Positions 36,409 through 44,946 of a stretch of 64,000 nucleotides of DNA are shown in pieces; the first letter of the stretch is position 1, and each line of letters starts with the position of its first letter. The stretch is from Bacteroidota bacterium (lineage in GTDB: Bacteria > Bacteroidota > Bacteroidia > UKL13-3), in assembly GCA_947464275.1 (NCBI GenBank), contig CANHVU010000010.1, positions 51,945 through 115,944 of the forward strand, in the 5' to 3' direction. Under the pieces are notes generated by a model. That model did not search any database. It was given only the letters and a program-made list of their open reading frames with translations, and was not told where the DNA came from. Both the position numbers and the translations under genes were made by a program.

Positions 36409-37939
36409 TGAACCTAAAACACCAAAGCCACCCATGGGTTCGCCCATGCTGCTTTTGGTTTCTATTTTTATTGTTGCCACTTGTGGTTTAATATATGAGT
36501 TAGTAGCTGGCACAGCCGCTAGTTACTTGTTGGGCGATTCTGTTACCCAATTTTCAACCATCATTGGCGTATATTTGTTTTCAATGGGAATTGGCTCCTA
36601 TGTTTCTAAATTTTTTAGTAAAAATTTATTGGCTTGGTTTGTTCAAATTGAAATATTAGTAGGATTGGTGGGAGGTTTTAGCTCGCTTGTACTTTTTGCA
36701 TTATTTGCCCAAGTTGATTATTTTCAATTGGTATTATATGTTTTAGTATCGCTTACTGGTATTTTAGTTGGACTTGAAATTCCTTTGCTCATGCGCATTT
36801 TAGAAGGTCGTTATGAGTTTAAAGATTTGGTTTCAAAGGTATTTACCTTCGATTATATTGGTGCTTTGTTAGCCTCCATTATTTTTCCAATTTGGTTGGT
36901 TCCTAAACTCGGCTTAATGCGTACATCGTTCTTTTTTGGTATGCTCAATATTGGCGTAGCTTATTGGGTTTGTTATAAATTTAAAAACGAAATAGCCTGG
37001 GCTAAAAGTTTGTTTTCGTTAGCCACCATGAGTTTTATTGGGCTTATCATTGCTTTTATCAATGCCAATAACTTGGTAAATTGGACCGAATCAACACTGT
37101 TTCAAGAAAAAATAATTTATACCAAATCAACACCTTACCAGCGCATAGTTTTAACAGCCAATAATAACCAATACAAGTTATATTTAAACGGAAACTTGCA
37201 GTTTAATTCAGCCGATGAATATCGTTATCACGAGGCATTGGTTCATCCTGCCATGCAGCAGGCAAGCAGTAAAAAACAAGTGTTGGTTTTAGGCGGTGGC
37301 GATGGTTTGGCAGTGCGCGAATTGTTAAAATATCCCGATATTGATTCCATTACTTTAGTGGACTTAGACCAGGGAATGACGGAACTTTTTAGCCATAATT
37401 CTATGCTAAAAAGTTTAAACAATAACTCACTTACCAATCCAAAAGTTACTGTTAAAAATATGGATGCATTTTTATGGCTCAAAGCCAATAATAAATTGTA
37501 TGATGTAATCATTGTTGATTTCCCAGATCCTTCTAATTTTTCGGTTGGAAAACTTTATAGCAATGTATTTTATAGTTATTTGATAAATGCTTTGCAAAAC
37601 TATGGCGTTTGTGTGGTACAATCTACCTCGCCTTATGTGGCTCGAAAATCATTTTGGTGTATAAACCATACCATGCAATCAGTTGGTTTTAAAACCATTC
37701 CATACCATAATTATGTTCCTTCGTTTGGCGAATGGGGTTATATTTTAGCTTTAAAAAACAAAACTTTTAAAGCACCGCAAAACTTTGATTCTAGTTTTAA
37801 ATTTATTACCAAAAATGTATTTGAACAAATGCTGGTTTTTCCAAAAGACATGGACAGCGTTTACACAGAGGTAAACAAGTTAAACAATCAAGTTTTGGTT
37901 CATTATTTTGATGAAGATTGGAAACATTATCAGCAATAA
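36401..37939 (+). CDS. Membrane-embedded spermidine-synthase-like aminopropyltransferase
   Basis: 512 residues. The N-terminal ~215 residues form about seven membrane helices (first: LLLVSIFIVATCGLIYELVA). The C-terminal SpeE-like domain (about 235-470) has the substrate region YLNGNLQFNSADEYRYHEAL, the AdoMet/dcAdoMet-binding loop VLVLGGGDGLAVRELLKY, the acidic VDLDQGM, and the active-site strand DVIIVDFPDPSN in place of the usual DSxDP. It should transfer an aminopropyl group from decarboxylated AdoMet, made by the speD-like product, to an acceptor at or in the membrane; the acceptor is unknown. It starts inside the DUF350 gene and ends 2 bases before the oxidase gene. Confidence 0.88.
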   Translation: MDNEPKTPKPPMGSPMLLLVSIFIVATCGLIYELVAGTAASYLLGDSVTQFSTIIGVYLFSMGIGSYVSKFFSKNLLAWFVQIEILVGLVGGFSSLVLFALFAQVDYFQLVLYVLVSLTGILVGLEIPLLMRILEGRYEFKDLVSKVFTFDYIGALLASIIFPIWLVPKLGLMRTSFFFGMLNIGVAYWVCYKFKNEIAWAKSLFSLATMSFIGLIIAFINANNLVNWTESTLFQEKIIYTKSTPYQRIVLTANNNQYKLYLNGNLQFNSADEYRYHEALVHPAMQQASSKKQVLVLGGGDGLAVRELLKYPDIDSITLVDLDQGMTELFSHNSMLKSLNNNSLTNPKVTVKNMDAFLWLKANNKLYDVIIVDFPDPSNFSVGKLYSNVFYSYLINALQNYGVCVVQSTSPYVARKSFWCINHTMQSVGFKTIPYHNYVPSFGEWGYILALKNKTFKAPQNFDSSFKFITKNVFEQMLVFPKDMDSVYTEVNKLNNQVLVHYFDEDWKHYQQ

Positions 37940-37941
37940 AA

Positions 37942-39561
37942 ATGAACAATAGGCGTAAATTTATTAAGCAAATGGTTTTACTGTTTGGTGCTAGCGCAAT
38001 GAGTAATTGGGCTTGTCAACCAAATAATAAATATGCGCACATAAAAGGTAAAATTTTAACTGGTAATAACAAACGTGGACATTTACTGCGAGAAGGAAAA
38101 TTTACCAAACCTACACAAACCAATTACTTTGATGTGGTAATAGTTGGAAGTGGAATTGCTGCTTTATCAGCAGCAAGAAAATTACAGCAAAATAATATTA
38201 CCAATTTTACTATTTTAGAATTGGATGATACCATTGGAGGCAATGCCATTAATGGAAAAAATGAAGTAAGTGCTTACCCTTGGGCAGCACATTATTTGCC
38301 TATTCCCAATTTAGATGATAAAGAACTTTTAAACTTTTTACAAGAGCATCAAATTATAACTAAAATAGATGAAAAAGGTATACCAAATTACAACGAAGAA
38401 TACGTGTGTGCAGAGCCCGAAGAACGTTTGTTTATAAATGGTTATTGGCAAGATGGTTTAATCCCAAACATTGGGATTTCAAGCGAAGAAAAAAAAGAAA
38501 TTGATGCCTTTTTTGCCTTGATAAAAACTTATAAAAGTGCCATTGGCAATGATGGAAAACCTGCATTTACAATTCCTAATTTTTATAGCACAACTGATAG
38601 TGCTTATACAGATTTAGACAATATTTCGTTTTATGATTTTTTAAAACAAAAAGGATTTAAAACCAAAGCACTATTTTGGTACTTAAACTATTGCGTAAGC
38701 GATGATTATGGTACTAATTTAAATGATGCTTCAGCATGGTCTGGCATACATTATTTTGCTGCTCGTAAAGGTGTTTCGGGCAATACCGAAGGCGATACCG
38801 TATTAACTTGGCCCGAAGGAAATGCTTTTTTAGCTCAGAAATTAGCCAGCACTTTACAAACGCATATTCAAAAAAATAAGTTGGTGTTTGAAATAATACC
38901 CAACCAACAGCAAGTGGAAGTTAATTACCATTGTTTTGAAGCCAACACTACCAAACAAATTATAGCAAAAAAAGTAATTGTTTGTGCTCCTCAATTTGTA
39001 AATAAACGCATTGTAAAAAACTATCCTGAAATAAAAAATTCTCCTTTTACATATTCACCTTGGATGGTGGCAAACCTTACTGTTAATGCCTACACCGAAG
39101 GCACAGAAGGCCAACCCATGAGTTGGGATAATGTTATATTTGGCAGCAATTCATTAGGTTATGTAAATGCTTCACATCAATTATTGCAGACCCAAAAACC
39201 ACAACAAGTATTTACTTTTTATTTGCCTTTAAATTCTAAAACTCCAAAAGAGGCAAGAGAAGAAGCTTATGAAAAAACCTACGAACAATGGTTGGATATT
39301 ATTTTTGAAGAACTGAAACAAGCCCATCCAAGTTTGGTAAATCACGTAACCAAAATTGACATAAAAGTTTGGGGGCATAGTATGATAAGGCCAACTGTTG
39401 GTTTACGTAAACACTTAAAAAACCCAATTTTTAATGAAGGAAAAAACCAAAATATATTTTTTGCTCACTCTGATTTAAGCGGAATTTCTATTTTTGAAGA
39501 AGCATTTTTTCAAGGAAATAAAGCAGCTTCACAAGTAATTAAAACGTTAGCCAATGCCTAA
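37942..39561 (+). CDS. Tat-exported FAD-dependent amine-oxidase-like lipoprotein
   Basis: 539 residues from the ATG at 37942; the start at 37918 would overlap the previous gene and add residues before the export signal. MNNRRKFIKQMVLLFGASAM is a twin-arginine signal, and SNWAC (Cys25) looks like a lipobox, so the folded flavoprotein is probably exported and lipid-anchored. The FAD-binding N-terminal motif is VVIVGSGIAALSAARKLQ with LELDDTIGGNA; the C-terminal FAD-contact segment is IFFAHSDLSGISIFEEAFFQ. It resembles flavin amine/polyamine oxidases and phytoene-desaturase-like enzymes. Its substrate is probably the aminopropylated product of the previous gene (inference). It overlaps the next gene by 8 bases. 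Confidence 0.82.
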   Translation: MNNRRKFIKQMVLLFGASAMSNWACQPNNKYAHIKGKILTGNNKRGHLLREGKFTKPTQTNYFDVVIVGSGIAALSAARKLQQNNITNFTILELDDTIGGNAINGKNEVSAYPWAAHYLPIPNLDDKELLNFLQEHQIITKIDEKGIPNYNEEYVCAEPEERLFINGYWQDGLIPNIGISSEEKKEIDAFFALIKTYKSAIGNDGKPAFTIPNFYSTTDSAYTDLDNISFYDFLKQKGFKTKALFWYLNYCVSDDYGTNLNDASAWSGIHYFAARKGVSGNTEGDTVLTWPEGNAFLAQKLASTLQTHIQKNKLVFEIIPNQQQVEVNYHCFEANTTKQIIAKKVIVCAPQFVNKRIVKNYPEIKNSPFTYSPWMVANLTVNAYTEGTEGQPMSWDNVIFGSNSLGYVNASHQLLQTQKPQQVFTFYLPLNSKTPKEAREEAYEKTYEQWLDIIFEELKQAHPSLVNHVTKIDIKVWGHSMIRPTVGLRKHLKNPIFNEGKNQNIFFAHSDLSGISIFEEAFFQGNKAASQVIKTLANA

Positions 39562-40615
39562 ACAACCGTGGATATATAACCGTTTTTTTGATAGTTTATT
39601 TATCATTGCGCCACCCATAGTAGCATTACTCATCAGCATGTTTTTACCTAAAGATGGAACTGTTTCATTGGCTTGGTGGGTGGCATTGGTTTTGTGCATT
39701 GATGTATCGCATGTATACACCACTTTATACCGCACTTATTTTGATAAAAATGTAATTGTTAACCATAGTATTTTACTTAAAGCCATTCCTGTTTTATGCT
39801 TTGCAATTGGAGTAATTTTATGCTCATTTGGCCAAGTATATTTCTGGCGTGTACTAGCTTATTTAGCTGTTTATCATTTCATCAGGCAACAGTATGGTTT
39901 TATAAGATTATACAGTAAAAATGCAATTAACCAATATGCTTGGCTTGATACTTTATGCATTTACACGGCCACTATTTTTCCCATTATTTATTGGCATTTA
40001 AGCGGACTGAAAAACTTTAATTGGTTTGTAGATGACGATTTTTATTTTATTCCTTTTCAAAATATTTTGCCTTATTTATTTGTTATCTATTACCTTATAA
40101 TTATAGCTTATTTAGTTAAAGAAATTTGGGTTTGGGTTAAATATAAATATGTAAATGTGCCTAAAAATGGCGTTATTTTAGGAACACTTCTTTCATGGTA
40201 TTTTGGTATTGTATATTTTAATTCCGATTTGATTTTTACCTTGTTAAATGTGGTGGCTCATGGAATTCCATATATGGCATTGGTGTGGGCTTGGGGGCGA
40301 AAAACATCCATGAAACAAACCAATAGTAGTAGTTATCAAATAATTTTTAGCTTGCATGGAATTATCATATTTATAGGAATCGTTTTATTACTTGGTTATT
40401 TAGAAGAAGGTTTGTGGGATGCCATGGTGTGGAACGAAAACAAAGGTTTTTTTAGTGTTTTTTACCAGTTTGGTAAATACGATTTTTCAGTTCATTTAAC
40501 TTGGTTAGTACCTTTGCTTTCATTACCTCAAATAGTACATTATGTTTTAGATGGATTTATTTGGAAAATAAAAAAGGATGACTTTGCATGGAGCAAAATC
40601 ATCCTTGAAAAGTAG
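39554..40615 (+). CDS. Polytopic membrane protein with conserved-looking histidines, unknown
   Basis: 353 residues with about nine membrane helices. Histidines sit in or next to helices: DVSHVYTTLYRTYFD, LAVYHFIRQQYGFIRLY, NVVAHGIPYMALVWAWGRK, LPQIVHYVLDGFIWKIKK. Such spaced intramembrane His residues are reminiscent of metal-dependent membrane oxygenases or desaturases, but I see no HxxHH box and do not assign a function. It overlaps the oxidase gene by 8 bases and is the last gene of the operon. A hairpin inside its last codons may act as terminator. Confidence 0.72.
   Translation: MPKQPWIYNRFFDSLFIIAPPIVALLISMFLPKDGTVSLAWWVALVLCIDVSHVYTTLYRTYFDKNVIVNHSILLKAIPVLCFAIGVILCSFGQVYFWRVLAYLAVYHFIRQQYGFIRLYSKNAINQYAWLDTLCIYTATIFPIIYWHLSGLKNFNWFVDDDFYFIPFQNILPYLFVIYYLIIIAYLVKEIWVWVKYKYVNVPKNGVILGTLLSWYFGIVYFNSDLIFTLLNVVAHGIPYMALVWAWGRKTSMKQTNSSSYQIIFSLHGIIIFIGIVLLLGYLEEGLWDAMVWNENKGFFSVFYQFGKYDFSVHLTWLVPLLSLPQIVHYVLDGFIWKIKKDDFAWSKIILEK
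40574..40606 (+). terminator. Hairpin in the last codons of the operon
   Basis: AAGGATGA (40574-40581) and TTTGC pair with GCAAA and TCATCCTT (40599-40606) across a C/A mismatch, loop ATGGA. The stop codon follows and then TTTTT at 40616-40620. A terminator within coding sequence is unusual but would close the operon before the convergent transposase gene. Confidence 0.45.
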
Positions 40616-40641
40616 ATTTTTAATCTGATGAATAATAACTC

Positions 40642-41103
40642 CTAATCGAAAAACTCAAATACATATTTACCGTCAAAATCAATATTAAACTTTTTTAGTA
40701 ATCCTAAATATTCTTCTTTAAAAGTTTGGTTTTTGTGATGCTGTTCTTGATTAATAATATACTTTATCACATCATCGCGTTGCGAATGAGAATATGAAAA
40801 AGCACCATAACCTTCTTGCCAAGCAAATTTACCTTTAACAAATTGATTGTCGTTAATCCATTTTGAAGAAGCTGATTTTAACATTTGCATTTGTTTGGAA
40901 ACACTTAGCGTAACAGGCAGTTCAAAAAAAACATGAACATGATCCTTCCAACCATTAACAGCAAGAGGATAAGACCCATCATTTTTCAAAACACCAGACA
41001 TATAACGATATAAATCATCACGAAAATTAGCCGTGATTAAGTTCTCGCGACCTTTTACTGCAAATACACAATGAATATTTAATTGAGAATAAGTGTTAGC
41101 CAT
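40642..41103 (-). mobile_element. HUH (Y1) transposase of IS200/REP-associated type
   Basis: 153 residues, a single Y1 transposase domain. The metal-binding HUH pair is His55-Val-His57 in WKDHVHVFFEL. The catalytic tyrosine is Tyr115 with Gln119 four residues on (DVIKYIINQEQHH), the spacing of the IS608 TnpA Tyr127/Gln131. WQEGYGAFSYSHSQ is also typical. The enzyme cleaves single-stranded DNA at small hairpins. It appears intact. Beyond its 5' end lie two identical 74-bp blocks full of short hairpins (41169-41242, 41373-41446), the kind of substrate expected for a REP-associated tyrosine transposase. No TnpB gene is present. Confidence 0.9.
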
Positions 41104-41458
41104 TGCACAATAAATTTATTATTTCAATTATAATAAAATTTGATTTAATAATATAGGAATTAAAAAACAAATAAAGCCTCGTAGAGGCGAACTTATGGTA
41201 GAAAGAAATCAATGGAATTAACAAAGTCCCGTAGGGACGACCAATCACAGAAAATATGGTCGCCCTTACAGGGCTTAATGTCTTGCCTATAAACTTTTTC
41301 TACCATAAGTTAATCCCTACGCGATTTTTCATTAATAAGAATATTGAATAAATACCAAAATAATTAAACAGGAAATAAAGCCTCGTAGAGGCGAACTTAT
41401 GGTAGAAAGAAATCAATGGAATTAACAAAGTCCCGTAGGGACGACCCTATTTTAATTA
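41104..41458. repeat. REP-like region with two identical 74-bp direct repeats
   Basis: Copies at 41169-41242 and 41373-41446 are identical and each holds GCCTCGTAGAGGC and GTCCCGTAGGGAC, two 5-bp hairpins with GTA loops. Between them is GCCCTTACAGGGC near 41266-41278, and CTTTTTCTACCATAAGTTAA (about 41297-41316), an inverted match to ACTTATGGTAGAAAG inside the repeats. It lies between the transposase gene start and the PhoH stop, both on the minus strand. Confidence 0.88.
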
Positions 41459-42889
41459 TTACAAAAATTCATTAGCTAAGTTGGCAAGCTCGCTTCTTTC
41501 GCCTTTTTCTAGTGTGATGTGTGCGTACATGCTATTATCTTTTATCCTATCCATTAAGTACGAAAGTCCGTTCGATTGTGAATCCAAATATGGTGTATCT
41601 ATTTGATGAATATCGCCAGTAAAAATAATTTTAGTACCCTCTCCTGCCCTAGTAATAATAGTTCTAACCTCAAGTGGTGTAAGGTTTTGAGCTTCGTCAA
41701 TTATAAAAATAATATTCGATAAACTCCTACCGCGTATATAAGCCAATGGTGAAATAACAATCTTTTCATTGTTCACCATTTCGGTTAATTTTTGATATTC
41801 CTTATCGGTTTCTTTCCATTGATTTTGAATCATTTTTAAATTATCCCAAAGTGGTTCCATATATGGATTAATCTTTGATTTTATATCGCCTGGCAAATAA
41901 CCAATATCGCGGTTACCAAGTGGAATAATTGGCCTTGCCAAGTATATTTGTCTATAATCAGAACGTTGATGTAAAGCACCTGCCAATGCCAATAAAGTTT
42001 TACCCGTTCCAGCCATTCCTTGTAAGGTAACTAAACTTACTTTAGGATTTAAAATGGCATTTAAAGCAAAGGCTTGTTCTGCGTTTCTAGGCTTAATTCC
42101 ATGTCCGTTTTGCTTGTCAACTTTAATCAAATTTTCCGTTTCTGATTCGTAATAACACAACACCGAACTGCGTTCATTTTTTAAAATAAAATAATGATTT
42201 GCCCTTGGTTTCTTTTTCATTACAAACTCATAATTGATTAACCCTTTGGCATATATTTCATCAATAATAGTTGATTTAACTTTTTCAATAATGGAGTTGC
42301 CTGAATACAATCCTTCCAAGTTTTTTATCTTACCGGTTTCGTAATCCTCGGCTAATAGATTAAGCGATTTTGCTTTTAAACGCAGATTAACATCTTTAGT
42401 AATCAATACCACTTTACAATCAGGATTTTCTTCCTTCATTACAATGGCCGCATTGATAATTTTATGATCGGCTTTGCGTTCACCAAATACAATTTGCGCA
42501 TCAATACTTTTAGGCTTTTCGTTCATTATTACCTTAAAGTTTCCGCGCTTAGGCCCATTAATTGGCATCCAATTTTGAATGGTATATTGCCCCGAAAGTT
42601 TATCCAAATACCTTATAAACTCGCGTGCTTCAAAGTTGATGGTGTCATTTCCTTTTTTAAAATTATCCAGTTCTTCAAGCACTGTAATTGGTATTGCCAC
42701 ATTGTGCTCTTGGAAATTTTTTATGGCATTATGGTCAAATAAAATAACCGATGTATCTAACACAAAAATTTTCTTTTGAGGCTCAGTTTTATTAACTGAA
42801 ACAACTTTTTTAGCACTTACTTTTTTTGAGGGAATTTTTTTAGCTGCAACTTTTTTAACAGCTTTTTTTGCAATCGTTTTCTTAGCCAT
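41459..42889 (-). CDS. PhoH-family ATPase with PIN domain and Lys/Ala-rich tail
   Basis: 476 residues. The first ~40 are Lys/Ala/Val repeats (AKKTIAKKAVKKVAAKK), like histone-H1-type tails. A PIN nuclease domain follows (about 42-185; KIFVLDTSVILFDHNAIKNF start, acidic VLEELDNFKKG and VVLITKDVNLRLKAK). The PhoH P-loop ATPase domain (about 265-475) has VTLQGMAGTGKTLLALAGAL, Walker B NIIFIIDEAQNLT and the FTGDIHQIDTPYLD sensor. This PIN-PhoH architecture is thought to be an RNA helicase-nuclease. It is divergent from the GSCFA gene and has REP-like DNA downstream. Confidence 0.92.
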   Translation of the reverse strand: MAKKTIAKKAVKKVAAKKIPSKKVSAKKVVSVNKTEPQKKIFVLDTSVILFDHNAIKNFQEHNVAIPITVLEELDNFKKGNDTINFEAREFIRYLDKLSGQYTIQNWMPINGPKRGNFKVIMNEKPKSIDAQIVFGERKADHKIINAAIVMKEENPDCKVVLITKDVNLRLKAKSLNLLAEDYETGKIKNLEGLYSGNSIIEKVKSTIIDEIYAKGLINYEFVMKKKPRANHYFILKNERSSVLCYYESETENLIKVDKQNGHGIKPRNAEQAFALNAILNPKVSLVTLQGMAGTGKTLLALAGALHQRSDYRQIYLARPIIPLGNRDIGYLPGDIKSKINPYMEPLWDNLKMIQNQWKETDKEYQKLTEMVNNEKIVISPLAYIRGRSLSNIIFIIDEAQNLTPLEVRTIITRAGEGTKIIFTGDIHQIDTPYLDSQSNGLSYLMDRIKDNSMYAHITLEKGERSELANLANEFL

Positions 42890-43071
42890 AATCGTATTTC
42901 AGTTAAAGTGTGTTTATCAAAAATGTAGTTATATCAATTAAATTTGGCAATAAACTTTTAAACACTTGTTAATTGTATAAATTTGAACATTGAACAAGCT
43001 AATAGTTTACAATTACTTAATACAATTAACGTAAATGTTTACTTTTAAGTTTAGCTCGTTTTTATTATAAA

Positions 43072-44034
43072 ATGAAATTACAATTAGATTACAATCCAAA
43101 ACCGCTTTTAGAGCCTATAAATATTAGCAATAACATACTTAGTATTGGTTCGTGCTTTGCCGAAAATATTGCTCAAAAACTACAGCAATTTCAGTTCAAC
43201 ATATTGGTAAATCCTAATGGAATAGTGTTTAACCCTAGCTCTATTTTTATGCAGTTAACTAGTTATTTAGCTAACAATAATTTAACAGCAAGTCAGTTGG
43301 TTCAATTTGATGGATTATGGCACAGCATGCAGCACCATGGCAGTTTTTCAAGCGCTAACCAACAACAAGTTTTAGATAATATAAATAATTCTATTAGCAA
43401 TGCTCACCAAGCTTTATTAAAAGCTGATTACTTGTTTATTACCTTTGGTTCAGCTTGGGTTTATAAGTATGAACCTACTAACGAAATAGTAGCTAATAAC
43501 CATAAAATGGATGGAAAATTATTTAATAAAATACTTTTAAACAATCATTACATAAATGCTGAATTTGAGAATTTTTATACCAAACTAAAGGCAGTAAATC
43601 CAAATATAAAAATACTTTTTTCTGTTAGTCCTGTTCGATATGTGCGCGATGGTTTATATGAAAACAATGTAAGTAAAGCTGTTTTACACCAGTTAGTTTA
43701 TAATATTATTAATCAACATCAAACTGATTGTTTCTATTTTCCTGCATACGAAATAGTGATGGATGAGTTACGCGATTACAGGTTTTATAAAGCCGATTTA
43801 GTACACCCAAATGAATTGGCCATTGATTACGTTTGGCAAAAATTTGTAAATACTTGTTTAACAGAACCAAGCAAACAATTTATTACCGAATTTGAAAAAT
43901 ACATCTTATTAACCAATCACAAACCTTTGCATACTGACAGTTTAAGTTATAAAAAATTTGAGGAACAATTACTTAATTTGCGCCAAAGTTTAATGGAAAA
44001 ATATCCATTTTTAAAATTAGAAAAACATGCTTAA
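43072..44034 (+). CDS. GSCFA-domain protein
   Basis: 320 residues. The family motif appears near the N-terminus as LSIGSCFAENIAQKLQQFQF, followed by NPNGIVFNPSSI, and later LFITFGSAWVYKYEPTNEIV, ILFSVSPVRYVRDG and FPAYEIVMDELRDYRFYKAD with the catalytic-looking DLVHP. GSCFA proteins are SGNH/GDSL-hydrolase-like and are thought to be esterases or acyltransferases acting on an unknown substrate. The next gene overlaps by 8 bases and is likely co-translated. Confidence 0.88.
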   Translation: MKLQLDYNPKPLLEPINISNNILSIGSCFAENIAQKLQQFQFNILVNPNGIVFNPSSIFMQLTSYLANNNLTASQLVQFDGLWHSMQHHGSFSSANQQQVLDNINNSISNAHQALLKADYLFITFGSAWVYKYEPTNEIVANNHKMDGKLFNKILLNNHYINAEFENFYTKLKAVNPNIKILFSVSPVRYVRDGLYENNVSKAVLHQLVYNIINQHQTDCFYFPAYEIVMDELRDYRFYKADLVHPNELAIDYVWQKFVNTCLTEPSKQFITEFEKYILLTNHKPLHTDSLSYKKFEEQLLNLRQSLMEKYPFLKLEKHA

Positions 44035-44431
44035 AGATATAATAGAACCAGAATTTGATGGAGTTGGTGTAGCTGCAGTTTATGAACTTAATGAAGAGGG
44101 AGCACATGTGTGGAATGTGTATTTAATTAACTTCAACAATGCTTTGATAAGTGGCGTATTAGTGAGCAGCAAAGGTTATGGAGCCATTGATGGCGAAGAA
44201 GTTAAAACAAGTGCTTTACGCCATTTTTTAAAAGAAATTGATGCTTTGGATTATGGTAAAATTGAAGCCATTCATGAAGATGTTTTTGTATTAAATAACG
44301 AGTATTGGGTAAGCTTTTACTTAGATGGAAAAATATATGACCGTAAGTTTATTTTTGTAGAGAATACCATTCAAAAAAGCAGATTAAACCATATCAACAT
44401 CATTGATAAAAATGGAATTTTGATTATGTAA
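44027..44431 (+). CDS. Conserved-looking protein of unknown function, coupled to GSCFA gene
   Basis: 134 residues, soluble, no signal peptide. It opens MLKDIIEPEFDGVGVAAVYE, has VSSKGYGAIDGEEVKTSALR in the middle and ends FVENTIQKSRLNHINIIDKN. I recognise it as a type often found next to GSCFA genes in Bacteroidota but know of no function. The 8-base overlap with the GSCFA gene indicates coupling. Downstream is a 119-base spacer with TTCGCACTTTTGTCATT-like words (minus-strand reading) shared with 18293-18309. Confidence 0.72.
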   Translation: MLKDIIEPEFDGVGVAAVYELNEEGAHVWNVYLINFNNALISGVLVSSKGYGAIDGEEVKTSALRHFLKEIDALDYGKIEAIHEDVFVLNNEYWVSFYLDGKIYDRKFIFVENTIQKSRLNHINIIDKNGILIM

Positions 44432-44550
44432 CGAGAGTGCGAAGTGGGGAATGACAAAAGTGCGAAATAATAAATGTTCGAAGTGTTTAAGTTTGGAGTG
44501 TTTAAGTAGAAAGTAAAAAGTAAATTTAGAATCACTAAAATCTGTAGCTT

Positions 44551-44946
44551 TTACTTCAAACTGTCAAATAAAGCATCTAACTTTTGTTTGGCAATAATTT
44601 TCTGTCCTTGCTCGCCTTCGGCAATAATTCTATCGCCTACTTGGGCTTTATACGTACAAATAATTTCGTTTTTATTAATGCTCTTAACCGTAGCAGTAAA
44701 AAGTACCGTTGAACCAACCAAAGCAGGACTTTTATGGTTAATGGTTAAAAAAGTACCAATGCCTTCTTCGTGAGCTTCCTTCATTTCCAATACAAATAAC
44801 CTACAGGCCCATTCAGCATCGCGCCCCAAAGCAAATGTGGCATAAACTGGGTGCACATTTCCACTTTCAAACGAAGCGCAATCGTCATTTAACACCAATT
44901 TGGTAAATGTTTTGGTACTTCCTACTTCAAATAAATCAGCTATCAT
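44551..44946 (-). CDS. Hotdog-fold thioesterase (FlK-like)
   Basis: 131 residues, one hotdog domain. Segments GNVHPVYATFALGRDAEWAC, EEGIGTFLTINHKSPALVGS and KNEIICTYKAQVGDRIIAEG follow the pattern of the fluoroacetyl-CoA thioesterase-like family, with a Thr/Glu/His-type active site possible (Glu in HEEG, His in INHKSP). It probably hydrolyses an acyl-CoA; the substrate is not readable. It starts in a 4-base overlap with the BrkB/YihY gene, so the two are coupled. Confidence 0.82.
   Translation of the reverse strand: MIADLFEVGSTKTFTKLVLNDDCASFESGNVHPVYATFALGRDAEWACRLFVLEMKEAHEEGIGTFLTINHKSPALVGSTVLFTATVKSINKNEIICTYKAQVGDRIIAEGEQGQKIIAKQKLDALFDSLK

Noticed and set aside
41169..41446. Terminal inverted repeats of a complete insertion sequence
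   Set aside because: The 74-bp blocks are direct repeats on one side of the transposase gene only; no matching left end is seen.
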